DNA of 64,000 nucleotides from Scandinavium ludwigii_A (GTDB lineage Bacteria; Pseudomonadota; Gammaproteobacteria; Enterobacterales; Enterobacteriaceae), in the NCBI GenBank assembly GCA_050516505.1, contig CP191518.1, positions 124,001 through 188,000 of the forward strand. Reading direction: 5' to 3'. Every line of letters begins with the position of its first letter. Positions within the stretch are counted from its first letter, which is position 1. Position numbers and translations under genes: made by a program. This document shows, one piece after another, positions 26,163-34,336 of the stretch. Under the pieces are notes generated by a model. The model was not told the origin of the DNA, ran no database searches, and saw only the letters and a program-made list of their open reading frames with translations.

Positions 26163-27107
26163 TTACCCGGCCTCGCCGAGCGCTTCCCGGGTGGGTAATC
26201 CTTCGCTGTCGCCCTGGACCTGAATCGCCAGCGAGCCAATTTTGTTGCCGCGCGCGACCGCCTGCGGCAGGGTTTTGCCTTCCAGCAGAGCGCTGATAGT
26301 GCCAACCGCGAAGCCATCGCCTGCGCCTACGGTATCGACGACGTTCTCCACTTTTTCGGCGGTTACGCTGCCGTGTTCGCCGTCCGCGCTCTGGAACCAT
26401 GCGCCGTCGGCCCCGGTTTTAATCACCACCGCTTTTACGCCGCGGCTGAGGTAAAAATCAGCAATGCCTTCCGGCGTGCGCTGTCCGGTCAAAATAAATC
26501 CCTCTTTCAGCCCAGGCAGCACCCAGTCAGCCTGACAGGCGAGATGATTCAGTTTCTCCACCATTTCTGCTTCACTTTTCCACAGCACCGGGCGCAGGTT
26601 GGGATCAAAAGAGAGGGTTTTCCCAGCGCGTTTCATGGCGTTCGCCGCATGATCAAGCAGTTCGTAGGCGCTGCCAGATAACGCGGCTGCCACGCCGCTG
26701 AGGTGCAAATGACGGGCTGACAGAAAGTGCGCGGAATCGAAATCGTCTTTGCTGAGATGGCTGGCAGCGGAGCCTTTGCGGAAGTATTCCACAATGGGAT
26801 CGGTTCCATTTTCGACTTTAGATTTCAACTGGAAACCGGTCGGGTAACGCCCGTCCACGGTCACGCCCGTGCGAACGATCCCTTCCTGTTTGAGCGCGTC
26901 CAGCACGAACTCGCCGAAGCTGTCATCGCCCACCCGGCTGACCCAGCTGACGCTCAGTCCGAGACGTGCCAGGCCGGTGGCGACATTCAGCTCTGCCCCG
27001 GCCACGCGTTTGATAAACGACTCCACCCGGCTAAGCGGCCCGGTTTTCTGGGCGACAAACATCGCCATGGCTTCACCGATAGTGATCACATCCAATGTCT
27101 GATTCAT
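26163..27107 (-). CDS. kguK: KguK-like 2-ketogluconate kinase (PfkB family)
   Basis: 314-aa PfkB/ribokinase-family sugar kinase. N-terminal MNQTLDVITIGEAMAMFVAQ and the GAELNVATGLARLGL substrate segment. The C-terminal signature DTVGAGDGFAVGTISALLEG contains the catalytic Asp and anion hole. Close relatives are 2-keto-3-deoxygluconate and 2-ketogluconate kinases; the kguE neighbour and PtxS-type operator favour 2-ketogluconate, giving 2-keto-6-phosphogluconate. It starts 2 bases after the kguE stop, so the two are coupled. Confidence 0.83.
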   Translation of the reverse strand: MNQTLDVITIGEAMAMFVAQKTGPLSRVESFIKRVAGAELNVATGLARLGLSVSWVSRVGDDSFGEFVLDALKQEGIVRTGVTVDGRYPTGFQLKSKVENGTDPIVEYFRKGSAASHLSKDDFDSAHFLSARHLHLSGVAAALSGSAYELLDHAANAMKRAGKTLSFDPNLRPVLWKSEAEMVEKLNHLACQADWVLPGLKEGFILTGQRTPEGIADFYLSRGVKAVVIKTGADGAWFQSADGEHGSVTAEKVENVVDTVGAGDGFAVGTISALLEGKTLPQAVARGNKIGSLAIQVQGDSEGLPTREALGEAG

Positions 27108-27109
27108 GC

Positions 27110-27856
27110 TTATTCCTCGCGTAACCAGCGGACATAGCGACGAGTGACGGCCACCAGATCGTCGCCTTCGAGTGGAAATTCGATGCCGCGTGGGACGTCG
27201 TCAGGCAGAGCGTTGAGCAGGGCGGCCCAGCGCGGATTGTCGTCCGGCGTTATCGCCCGCCAGCCGTTATGATGCGGTTCGGCGGCTTTGACGTGAACGT
27301 ATCCCACACTCGGGGCCAGCAGATGTGCGGCCTGTTCCGGGGAATCGCCCAGCCACAGCCAGTTGCCCATATCAAACGTCAGACGAATCGGTAATGAATG
27401 TACGCGGATGGCGGCCTGGAAACGCTGCATCGGGGCCAGTTTGCCGCAGTCGGTCTGGTCGTTTTCAATCACCAGCGCTACCGGGCTGTCGGCCAGAATG
27501 GCACGCAGCGTTTCCAGCGCGGAAGGCTGTACGAAATGACCCAGAGAGAGTTTTAGCCAGGCGGCATTCAGAGCCTGGGTTTCCAGAAGCAATGAGCGGA
27601 GATGGGGGTTCAGGCTGCCGTCGGTTTCAAACAGCCCTTCCGGCGCGGAATAGCAGGCCATCAGGTTGTGCTGAGAGATGTCAGCCGCCAACTGAGGCAG
27701 GGCGTCGATCTCCTGCGGGGCAAACAGTTCGCGGCGGATTTCGACGCCGTCGGCGCCTGCTGCCGCAATGATGGACAGCACGCCGCGCTGCCCTCCGAGG
27801 GCCATCACGCGGTCGCGGCCATAGGCGGCGGTTACGACGATGATTTTTCTTGCCAT
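27110..27856 (-). CDS. kguE: KguE-like sugar phosphate isomerase/epimerase (TIM barrel)
   Basis: 248-aa xylose-isomerase-like TIM-barrel protein. Likely metal ligands are in VEIRRELF, LVIENDQTD, LTFDMGNW, VHVKAAEPHHNGW and GIEFPLEG. KguE is the first gene of Pseudomonas 2-ketogluconate operons; its exact reaction there is poorly defined (a putative epimerase). The start at 27856 has TGGAG upstream. First structural gene after the ptxS-like repressor, with a perfect palindromic operator 50 bases upstream. Confidence 0.82.
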   Translation of the reverse strand: MARKIIVVTAAYGRDRVMALGGQRGVLSIIAAAGADGVEIRRELFAPQEIDALPQLAADISQHNLMACYSAPEGLFETDGSLNPHLRSLLLETQALNAAWLKLSLGHFVQPSALETLRAILADSPVALVIENDQTDCGKLAPMQRFQAAIRVHSLPIRLTFDMGNWLWLGDSPEQAAHLLAPSVGYVHVKAAEPHHNGWRAITPDDNPRWAALLNALPDDVPRGIEFPLEGDDLVAVTRRYVRWLREE

Positions 27857-27905
27857 CCGGGACTCCAGAGCGAAATAAGAGTGGGTTTCTCTGTATTACG
27901 CTAGA

Positions 27906-27919
27906 TGGAACCGGTTCCA
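27906..27919. promoter_or_regulatory. PtxS-type operator upstream of kguE
   Basis: TGGAACCGGTTCCA is a perfect 14-bp palindrome between the repressor stop and the kguE start. It differs symmetrically at one position per half from the Pseudomonas PtxS operator TGAAACCGGTTTCA, and has the central CG step typical of LacI-family sites. It most likely binds the repressor encoded just upstream; release would be triggered by 2-ketogluconate. Confidence 0.8.
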
Positions 27920-27965
27920 AAGAAAAGGCAGCGTTGTCTATTTTATGATCGTCATCACAGGGGAA

Positions 27966-28982
27966 TTAGCGGCTGGTGGATCCTCGGACGATCAGTTCGC
28001 CGGAGAAAACCTGCTCGCGGATTGGGTCGCTGCTGCCTTCGATCCGGCGCACCACTTGCTCTACAGCGGCATAGCCGATTTTCCAGGTGGGCTGTTTGAG
28101 TGTGGTAATGCCGACACCCGCCAGCTCTGCCCATTCGAGTTCGTCAAAACCGAGCAGGCCGATATCGCTGCCCCAGTGCAAGCCCAGACGTTTGAGCGAC
28201 CGTGCCACCTGGAGTGTCAGCGCGCCGTTGGCGGAAATTACCGCTTTGCGCATTCCGCGATGGGTGGCGTGGAACTGGCGCAGGGCGTTATCGATGAGCG
28301 CGCCATCGTTTAGCGGCACTTCGGCGTTTTCGGCGCTGATGCCCGGATAGCGGGCCAGCGTGTTGCGATAGGCGGTCAGGCGTTCGCGTCGGGTGTTGAC
28401 GCTCCCGAGCGGTTCGCTGAGAAACAGCAGGGCTTCAAACCCCTGATCAACCAGGTGTTCGGTGGCGGTAGTGGCGGCCTGGGTGTTATCCAGCCCGACC
28501 ACGTCGCAGGCAAAATCGGGGATTTTTCGGTCGATGAGCACCATCGGCAAGGCCGATTGTTGCAGGCGACTCAGGCCTTCTTCGTGCATCCCCACGGCAT
28601 TCACCACGATGCCTTCGACCTGATAACTGCGCAGCAAATCGAGGTAGTGTCGTTCCTGATCCACTTCGTTATTGGTGTTACAGACCAGCGGCGTGAACCC
28701 CTGTTCGCGGCAGGCGGCTTCAATCCCGCTGAGGACGTTGACGGAATAGGGATTGGTGATGTCGGCGATGATGAGTCCGATAAGACGTGTACGGCCATGC
28801 TTCAGGCCACGCGCCATCAGGCTTGGACGGTAGTCGAGTTCGGCAATGGCGTGTTCGATTCGCGCCAGAAGGGCGTCTGACAGCAGATGCTTTTCGCCGT
28901 TAAGATAACGCGAAACGCTGGTCTTACCCGTTTTTGCTGCTTTCGCCACGTCGCTGATGGTGGCTCGCGCCTTGTTCGCCAT
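27966..28982 (-). CDS. ptxS: LacI-family repressor, PtxS-like
   Basis: 338-aa LacI/GalR regulator. The N-terminal helix-turn-helix reads ATISDVAKAAKTGKTSVSRYL, with the hinge helix ALLARIEHAIAELDYRPS after it; the rest is the periplasmic-binding-protein-like effector domain ending RGSTSR. The start at 28982 has GAAGG upstream; the open frame extends 19 codons further without support. It precedes kguE-kguK-kguT-ghrB on the same strand, the order of ptxS and kgu genes in Pseudomonas, and a PtxS-like operator lies next to it. No copy of that operator is seen upstream of this gene itself. Confidence 0.82.
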   Translation of the reverse strand: MANKARATISDVAKAAKTGKTSVSRYLNGEKHLLSDALLARIEHAIAELDYRPSLMARGLKHGRTRLIGLIIADITNPYSVNVLSGIEAACREQGFTPLVCNTNNEVDQERHYLDLLRSYQVEGIVVNAVGMHEEGLSRLQQSALPMVLIDRKIPDFACDVVGLDNTQAATTATEHLVDQGFEALLFLSEPLGSVNTRRERLTAYRNTLARYPGISAENAEVPLNDGALIDNALRQFHATHRGMRKAVISANGALTLQVARSLKRLGLHWGSDIGLLGFDELEWAELAGVGITTLKQPTWKIGYAAVEQVVRRIEGSSDPIREQVFSGELIVRGSTSR

Positions 28983-29083
28983 GAGGGCTTCCTTCACCTG
29001 AATGTGTGAACACCTTAGCGCGAAAAAAAGCGATGGCAAGCCGTTAATGGCAGAGTTGGCGGGCGTTTACGTCGGAAGCGTTG

Positions 29084-29110
29084 GCCGGGGGTGGCGAAAC
29101 CCTCCCCGGC
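29084..29110 (-). terminator. Hairpin after yiaD
   Basis: GCCGGGG and CCCCGGC arms with an inner GGT...ACC pair, 8 bases after the yiaD stop on the minus strand. No T-run follows, so termination is plausible but not certain. Confidence 0.5.
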
Positions 29111-29117
29111 ACATCGA

Positions 29118-29780
29118 TTACTGCAGCGGGCTGAGGGTGATTTCTACGCGACGGTTCTGCGCTTTCCCTTCGGCGGTGCTGTTGCTGGCGATAGGATTCG
29201 CAGGCCCCATTCCGCTGGTGCGGATACGGTTCGCGGTAACGCCCTGAGTGATAAGCGCGCTGGCCACTGAATCGGCACGTTGCTGTGACAGGCGCATGTT
29301 CAGGTCCTGACCACCGGTGCTGTCGGTGTAACCGACCACGTTAACCGCAGTTTTTTCGTACTCTTTCAGTACCATCGCCACGCCGGTGAGGGTGTTTGCC
29401 CCAGCCGGTTTGAGGTTGGCGCTGCTGCTGTCAAAGGTCACGTTGTTTGGCATGTTCAGCACGATGTTGTCACCATTACGGGTAACGCTGACGCCTGTGC
29501 CCTGCATTTTCTGGCGCAGTTTAGCTTCCTGAACGTCCATGTAATAACCGACGCCACCGCCAACGGCTGCGCCTGCTGCGGCACCAATCAGCGCGCCTTT
29601 GCCACGGTCTTTCTTCGAGGAAGAAAGCATGCCGATACCTGCCCCCGCCAGCGCGCCAAGGCCTGCGCCGATACCGGACTTACCGGCTTCACGCTCGCCG
29701 GTGTAAGGGTTGGTGGTACAGCCTGAAAGGGCCAGCGCGCCGCTTACCATAGCGGCAATCATGATTACGCGTTTTTTCAT
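29118..29780 (-). CDS. yiaD: YiaD, OmpA-family outer-membrane lipoprotein
   Basis: 220-aa lipoprotein (219 in E. coli). Lipobox LSGC with lipidated Cys near residue 21; then a glycine-rich segment (GIGAGLGALAGAGIGML and GALIGAAAGAAVGGGVGYY), a glycine-zipper-like region that may insert into membrane; then a C-terminal OmpA domain (residues ~110-220) with the peptidoglycan-binding pattern GYTDSTGGQDLNMRLSQQRA. E. coli YiaD is a multicopy suppressor of a bamD defect. Divergent from bisC. Confidence 0.95.
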   Translation of the reverse strand: MKKRVIMIAAMVSGALALSGCTTNPYTGEREAGKSGIGAGLGALAGAGIGMLSSSKKDRGKGALIGAAAGAAVGGGVGYYMDVQEAKLRQKMQGTGVSVTRNGDNIVLNMPNNVTFDSSSANLKPAGANTLTGVAMVLKEYEKTAVNVVGYTDSTGGQDLNMRLSQQRADSVASALITQGVTANRIRTSGMGPANPIASNSTAEGKAQNRRVEITLSPLQ

Positions 29781-29948
29781 CTTATTTCCTTAATCCTTTT
29801 TATTCTTTGCCACGGTGTCCGCGGCGGTTGATTATGACGCGTGTTTGCTGGGAAAATTCCAGGAGCAATCTTTAATTTTGTAAATAAATTGAACGCGGGT
29901 GAAAAACTCAGCGTCGCAACACCTGCATCCGCTAATCAGGAGCCTGTT

Positions 29949-32282
29949 TTGGCCAACTCATCTGTAACAAAAACCATTTTGACCGCTGCCCACTGGGGGC
30001 CCATGCTGGTCGAGACCGATGGCGATACCGTGCTGGCCTCTCGCGGCGCGCTGTCCGGGACCTTTGAGAACTCGCTGCAAAGCGCGGTGCGCGACCAGGT
30101 GCACAGCAAAACGCGAGTCCGTTATCCGATGGTGCGTAAAGGTTTTTTGGCCTCGCCGGACAGCCCACAAGGCGTGCGCGGGCAGGATGAGTTTGTTCGG
30201 GTGAGCTGGGATGAGGCGCTGGATCTCATTCATGCTCAGCATCAACGTATTCGCGAGACCCACGGCCCGGCGTCGATTTTCGCTGGCTCCTACGGCTGGC
30301 GTTCTAACGGCGTGCTGCACAAAGCGGCGACGCTGTTACAGCGCTACATGAGCCTGGCGGGCGGTTATACCGGACATCTGGGGGATTATTCCACCGGCGC
30401 GGCGCAGGCGATTATGCCGTACGTGGTCGGGGGCAATGAGGTGTATCAGCAGCAAACCAGCTGGCCGTTGATTCTGGAACATACCGACGTGGTGGTGTTG
30501 TGGAGTGCGAATCCGCTGAACACCCTGAAAATTGCGTGGAACGCCTCCGACGAGCAAGGCATGACCTTTTTCGACAAGCTGCGTAACAGCGGCAAGCGAC
30601 TGATTTGCATCGATCCGATGCGTTCGGAAACCGTCGATTTCTTCGGCGAATCGATGGAGTGGCTGGCCCCGCACATGGGCACCGACGTGGCGCTGATGCT
30701 CGGCATTGCCCATACACTGGTGGAAAATAACTGGCACGATACGACGTTTCTGGCACGCTGCACCACCGGCTACGCCCAGTTTGCCGGGTATCTGACTGGC
30801 GAGCGCGACGGCGTGGCAAAAACGGCCGAATGGGCGGCTGACATTTGCGGCATTGATGCGGCGAAAATCCGCGAACTGGCTGAGATATTCCATCAAAACA
30901 GCACCATGTTGATGTCCGGCTGGGGGATGCAGCGCCAGCAGTTTGGCGAGCAGAAGCACTGGATGCTGGTCACGCTGGCATCCATGCTTGGCCAGATTGG
31001 CACGCCGGGCGGTGGTTTCGGTCTCTCATATCATTTCTCCAACGGCGGGAACCCAACCCGACGCGCGGCGGTACTGGCCTCGATGCAGGGTAGCGTCGCC
31101 AACGGCACCGATGCGGTGGATAAAATCCCGGTGGCGCGCATTGTCGAAGCGCTGGAAAACCCCGGTGCACCGTATCAGCACAACGGCATGGACAGACACT
31201 TCCCGGATATCCGTTTTGTCTGGTGGGCGGGCGGCGCCAATTTTACCCATCATCAGGATACCAACCGGTTGATTCGCGCCTGGCAGAAGCCGGAACTGAT
31301 CGTTATCTCTGAGTGTTTCTGGACCGCCGCCGCACGCCATGCGGACATCGTGCTGCCGGCAACCACCTCGTTCGAGCGTAACGATTTGACCATGACCGGA
31401 GATTACAGCAACCAGCACCTGGTGCCGATGAAACGCGTGGTCGCGCCACGCGATGAGGCGCGGGACGACTGGGAAGTCTTTGCCGACCTGAGCGAACGCT
31501 GGGAAGCGGGCGGCCGCCAGCGCTTCACCGAAGGCAAAAGCGACCTGGAGTGGCTGGAAACGTTTTACGAGATTGCCGGGCAACGCGGTGCGAGCCAGCA
31601 GGTGACGCTTCCTCCGTTCCAGCAGTTCTGGGAAGCCAATCAGCTGATTGAGATGCCGGAGAGCGAGCAGAATGCCAGGTTCATCCGTTTCGCCGCCTTC
31701 CGCGAAGATCCGCAGGCCAATCCGTTAAAAACCGACAGCGGAAAAATTGAAATTTATTCACAGCGGATCGCCGGTTTTAATTATGCCGATTGCCCTGGGC
31801 ACCCGACCTGGCTAGAGCCGGACGAATGGCACGGTAATGCGCAGGCAGGGCAGCTACAGCTGTTATCGGCGCATCCGGCGCACCGTTTGCACAGCCAGCT
31901 GAATCACACGCGGCTGCGCGAGAAATATGCGGTGGCGGGGCGTGAGCCGTTGACGCTGCATCCTGACGACGCGAAAGCGCGGGGCATTGTCGACGGGGAC
32001 CTGGTGCGCGTGTGGAACGGGCGAGGGCAGGTTCTGGCGGGCGCTGTCGTGACCGAGGGGATTCGCCCTGGCATTATCTGTCTGCACGAAGGGGCTTGGC
32101 CGGATCTCGATAATCAGGCCGGGGGCCTCTGTAAGAATGGCGCGGTCAACGTGCTGACCAAAGATCTCCCGAGTTCGAAGCTCGGCAACGGCTGTGCGGG
32201 AAATACCGCGCTGGCGTGGCTAGAGAAATACCACGGGCCAGCGCCCACGCTTACAGCATTTGATCCGCCTGCCAACGCATAA
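29949..32282 (+). CDS. bisC: BisC, biotin sulfoxide reductase (TTG start)
   Basis: Molybdopterin enzyme of the DMSO reductase family that reduces biotin sulfoxide and methionine sulfoxide in the cytoplasm. The TTG at 29949 is chosen: AGGAG lies 6 bases upstream, the product starts MANSSVTKTILTAAHWGPML as in E. coli, and the length is 777 aa as in E. coli. A longer frame from ATG 29841 adds 36 residues without match. No twin-arginine signal is present, in keeping with a cytoplasmic enzyme. Cofactor segments such as SYGWRSNGVLHKA and NPLNTLKIAW are intact. The 3' end overlaps convergent yiaC by 32 bases. Confidence 0.94.
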   Translation: MANSSVTKTILTAAHWGPMLVETDGDTVLASRGALSGTFENSLQSAVRDQVHSKTRVRYPMVRKGFLASPDSPQGVRGQDEFVRVSWDEALDLIHAQHQRIRETHGPASIFAGSYGWRSNGVLHKAATLLQRYMSLAGGYTGHLGDYSTGAAQAIMPYVVGGNEVYQQQTSWPLILEHTDVVVLWSANPLNTLKIAWNASDEQGMTFFDKLRNSGKRLICIDPMRSETVDFFGESMEWLAPHMGTDVALMLGIAHTLVENNWHDTTFLARCTTGYAQFAGYLTGERDGVAKTAEWAADICGIDAAKIRELAEIFHQNSTMLMSGWGMQRQQFGEQKHWMLVTLASMLGQIGTPGGGFGLSYHFSNGGNPTRRAAVLASMQGSVANGTDAVDKIPVARIVEALENPGAPYQHNGMDRHFPDIRFVWWAGGANFTHHQDTNRLIRAWQKPELIVISECFWTAAARHADIVLPATTSFERNDLTMTGDYSNQHLVPMKRVVAPRDEARDDWEVFADLSERWEAGGRQRFTEGKSDLEWLETFYEIAGQRGASQQVTLPPFQQFWEANQLIEMPESEQNARFIRFAAFREDPQANPLKTDSGKIEIYSQRIAGFNYADCPGHPTWLEPDEWHGNAQAGQLQLLSAHPAHRLHSQLNHTRLREKYAVAGREPLTLHPDDAKARGIVDGDLVRVWNGRGQVLAGAVVTEGIRPGIICLHEGAWPDLDNQAGGLCKNGAVNVLTKDLPSSKLGNGCAGNTALAWLEKYHGPAPTLTAFDPPANA

Positions 32283-32691
32283 TCCAGGTCGGCTGTTGGG
32301 TTTCATCCTGCCATGCGCTGTCCTGAATACGGAACCCCAGCGCATGGTAGAAATTCACCGCCCGGCTGTTCTTCTGGTACACCTCGAGGCTTAATTCCGG
32401 GTAGCGGTCGCAAACAAACGCGAGCAGCGCCCGGCCAATGCCGCGCCCGATACAGGCGGGCGCGACAAACAGCGCACCGACAAAGCGCTGGTCCATCACG
32501 CTGATAAACCCCTGCACCACGCCGTCCTCTTCCCACACCCACGTATGCGCGGCAGGCAGATACACGTCGCGCACCAGCGGTTCGCTCTCATGCCAGTAGC
32601 TTTCCTCAATAAACGGATGCGCGAAGATAGTGCTCTCCAGCCATAGCGTCAGCAGGGGCTGGCGGTCGCTACTTTGCCATTTGCGGATCAT
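32251..32691 (-). CDS. yiaC: YiaC, GNAT N-acetyltransferase
   Basis: 146-aa GNAT acetyltransferase, same length as E. coli YiaC, which has been reported as a protein lysine acetyltransferase. The acetyl-CoA loop is visible in CIGRGIGRALLAFV, and the C-terminal YQKNSRAVNFYHALGF and WQDETQQPTWIMRW blocks match the family. The start at 32691 lies inside the end of tag (23-base overlap), so the pair is translationally coupled. Its 3' end overlaps bisC on the opposite strand by 32 bases. Confidence 0.93.
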   Translation of the reverse strand: MIRKWQSSDRQPLLTLWLESTIFAHPFIEESYWHESEPLVRDVYLPAAHTWVWEEDGVVQGFISVMDQRFVGALFVAPACIGRGIGRALLAFVCDRYPELSLEVYQKNSRAVNFYHALGFRIQDSAWQDETQQPTWIMRWQADQML

Positions 32692-33250
32692 CGTCGCCTC
32701 CTGGATGGCAGAAGCACGCGGTGACATGGTCGTTCACCAGCCCGCAGGCCTGCATAAAGGAGTAGCAGATGGTGGTACCGACAAACTTAAAACCACGCTT
32801 TTTCAGCGCTTTTGCCAGCGCATCCGACGCCGGTGTGCTGGTGGGGATCTCGGCCAGCGTCGCGGGGTGCATGACCTGCGGATGGTTATCGACAAACGAC
32901 CAAACGAAATCAGCGAATGGCTCACCGTTGGCTTCCATCGCCAAAAAGGCACGGGCGTTGCCGATGATGGCCTGAATTTTTCCCCGGTGGCGAATGATAC
33001 CCGCGTTCAGCACCAGCTTTTCGACATCGGCTTCATCCATGGCCGCCACTTTTATCGGGTCGAAGTGATGAAATGCGTCACGATAGTTTTCCCGTTTTTT
33101 CAGCACCGTTATCCAGGAAAGTCCGGCCTGCTGGCCTTCAAGGCAGATCATTTCAAACAGCTTTTGATTATCCCGCTGGGCCACGCCCCATTCGCTATCG
33201 TGATAGGCAATGTAAAGCGGGTCCTGACTTACCCAACCGCAACGTTCCAT
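32669..33250 (-). CDS. tag: Tag, 3-methyladenine DNA glycosylase I
   Basis: Removes 3-methyladenine from alkylated DNA, first step of base-excision repair. 193 aa (187 in E. coli; a few extra C-terminal residues). The start at 33250 gives MERCGWVSQDPLYIAYHDSE, with Cys4 and His17 of the zinc-binding snap; the other ligands are in the LVNDHVTACFCHPG segment. The catalytic-pocket Glu is in LEGQQAGLSW. First gene of tag-yiaC. Confidence 0.95.
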   Translation of the reverse strand: MERCGWVSQDPLYIAYHDSEWGVAQRDNQKLFEMICLEGQQAGLSWITVLKKRENYRDAFHHFDPIKVAAMDEADVEKLVLNAGIIRHRGKIQAIIGNARAFLAMEANGEPFADFVWSFVDNHPQVMHPATLAEIPTSTPASDALAKALKKRGFKFVGTTICYSFMQACGLVNDHVTACFCHPGGDDDPQMAK

Positions 33251-33393
33251 CTCACTCTCCCACTTTTTTGATGTCGATGAAGAAATGTTCAACCTGCCTT
33301 GACGGCAGAAATAAAATGACAATATTTAGTAATACGCACTCGCGTAAAAAATCATAACAACAATGCCGGATTCGGCTCTTTCGGAGTCGCCAA

Positions 33394-34104
33394 ATGATTA
33401 TTAGAAGATGCAATGGCTACCGGGGGGGACTCTACCCGGCATCAGTTTTTGTGTGGATGTCACTTACGACATCAGCTTTTGCCTGGCAACAGGAATATAT
33501 CGTTACTGACCCACAAAGTAATATGCCGGAACGCTATACCTGGGATAGCGATCACCAACCGCGTTATGACGACATTCTGGCGGAACGCATCAGCGCGACG
33601 CAAATTCAGCCGGGTATGGCGATGAATCAACCCGATGATACCCCGCTGGATGCGACGCGCACGCTGAGCATGGTCTGGAATATTCCGTTGTCCGCCCTGT
33701 TCACGACCGGGCCGGTGGCGAGCTGGCATTATGATGGGTCTGCCACCTCGACCTGGAATGAATTTGGCGACAGCGGGACCAGCACCACCGCGCTGACCGA
33801 CCCGATGTGGCATGCCAGCAGCAGCACGCTGGGCTGGCGTCTCGATTCGCAGCCGCTATGGGGCGTGCATCCGTGGGCGCAAATCAGCTACAACCAGCAG
33901 TTTGGCGATAATCAATGGAAGTCGCAGTCGGGCCTGAACCGTACGCCGACATCCACGCAGGACGGGAACTGGGTCGACGTCACCGTGGGGGCCGATATGC
34001 TGCTTAATCAGCACGTGGCGGCGTACGCATCGCTGTCTCAGGCCGATAATATGAGTGAAGGCGCCAACTATCTCTACATCATGGGATTGAGTGCCCGTTT
34101 TTAA
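33394..34104 (+). CDS. yhjY: YhjY, autotransporter-type outer-membrane beta-barrel protein
   Basis: 236-aa exported protein. Signal-like segment to about residue 30 (VWMSLTTSAFA before WQQEYIV). The C-terminal half resembles an autotransporter translocator barrel: alternating aromatic strands (HPWAQISYNQQFGDNQW, VDVTVGADMLLNQHVAAYAS) and a terminal Phe (MGLSARF), the Bam recognition residue. There is no passenger domain. It corresponds to E. coli YhjY by position next to tag. GGAG is about 8 bases before the ATG. Function unknown. Confidence 0.83.
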   Translation: MIIRRCNGYRGGLYPASVFVWMSLTTSAFAWQQEYIVTDPQSNMPERYTWDSDHQPRYDDILAERISATQIQPGMAMNQPDDTPLDATRTLSMVWNIPLSALFTTGPVASWHYDGSATSTWNEFGDSGTSTTALTDPMWHASSSTLGWRLDSQPLWGVHPWAQISYNQQFGDNQWKSQSGLNRTPTSTQDGNWVDVTVGADMLLNQHVAAYASLSQADNMSEGANYLYIMGLSARF

Positions 34105-34211
34105 CAAATCATTATCGCCATGAATACATCTTCAATTCTATTTCATTACAGTAATGTCGCGCTCTGCCGTGATAGTTAACACTAACTTTTTCCGCGTTTT
34201 TCTTTTGGCAA

Positions 34212-34242
34212 TGTCATTCATTCCCCTCTCAATGCATTTCAT
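34212..34242 (+). promoter_or_regulatory. Possible YpdB binding repeat upstream of yhjX
   Basis: TGTCATTCAT (34212-34221) and TGCATTTCAT (34233-34242) are direct repeats with an 11-base spacer. E. coli YpdB activates yhjX through GGCATTTCAT-N11-GGCATTTCAT. The right copy matches 9 of 10 bases and the left 6 of 10, with identical spacing. The site would tie yhjX to pyruvate sensing by YpdAB. Inferred. Confidence 0.45.
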
Positions 34243-34336
34243 TCCGCACTGACGGCAGTTCATACCTTTTTTGCCCCCGCCTGAAATGCACTTCGTTATT
34301 TTAGCTGCAGTTAATTTTGATAAGGCCTATACGCCC

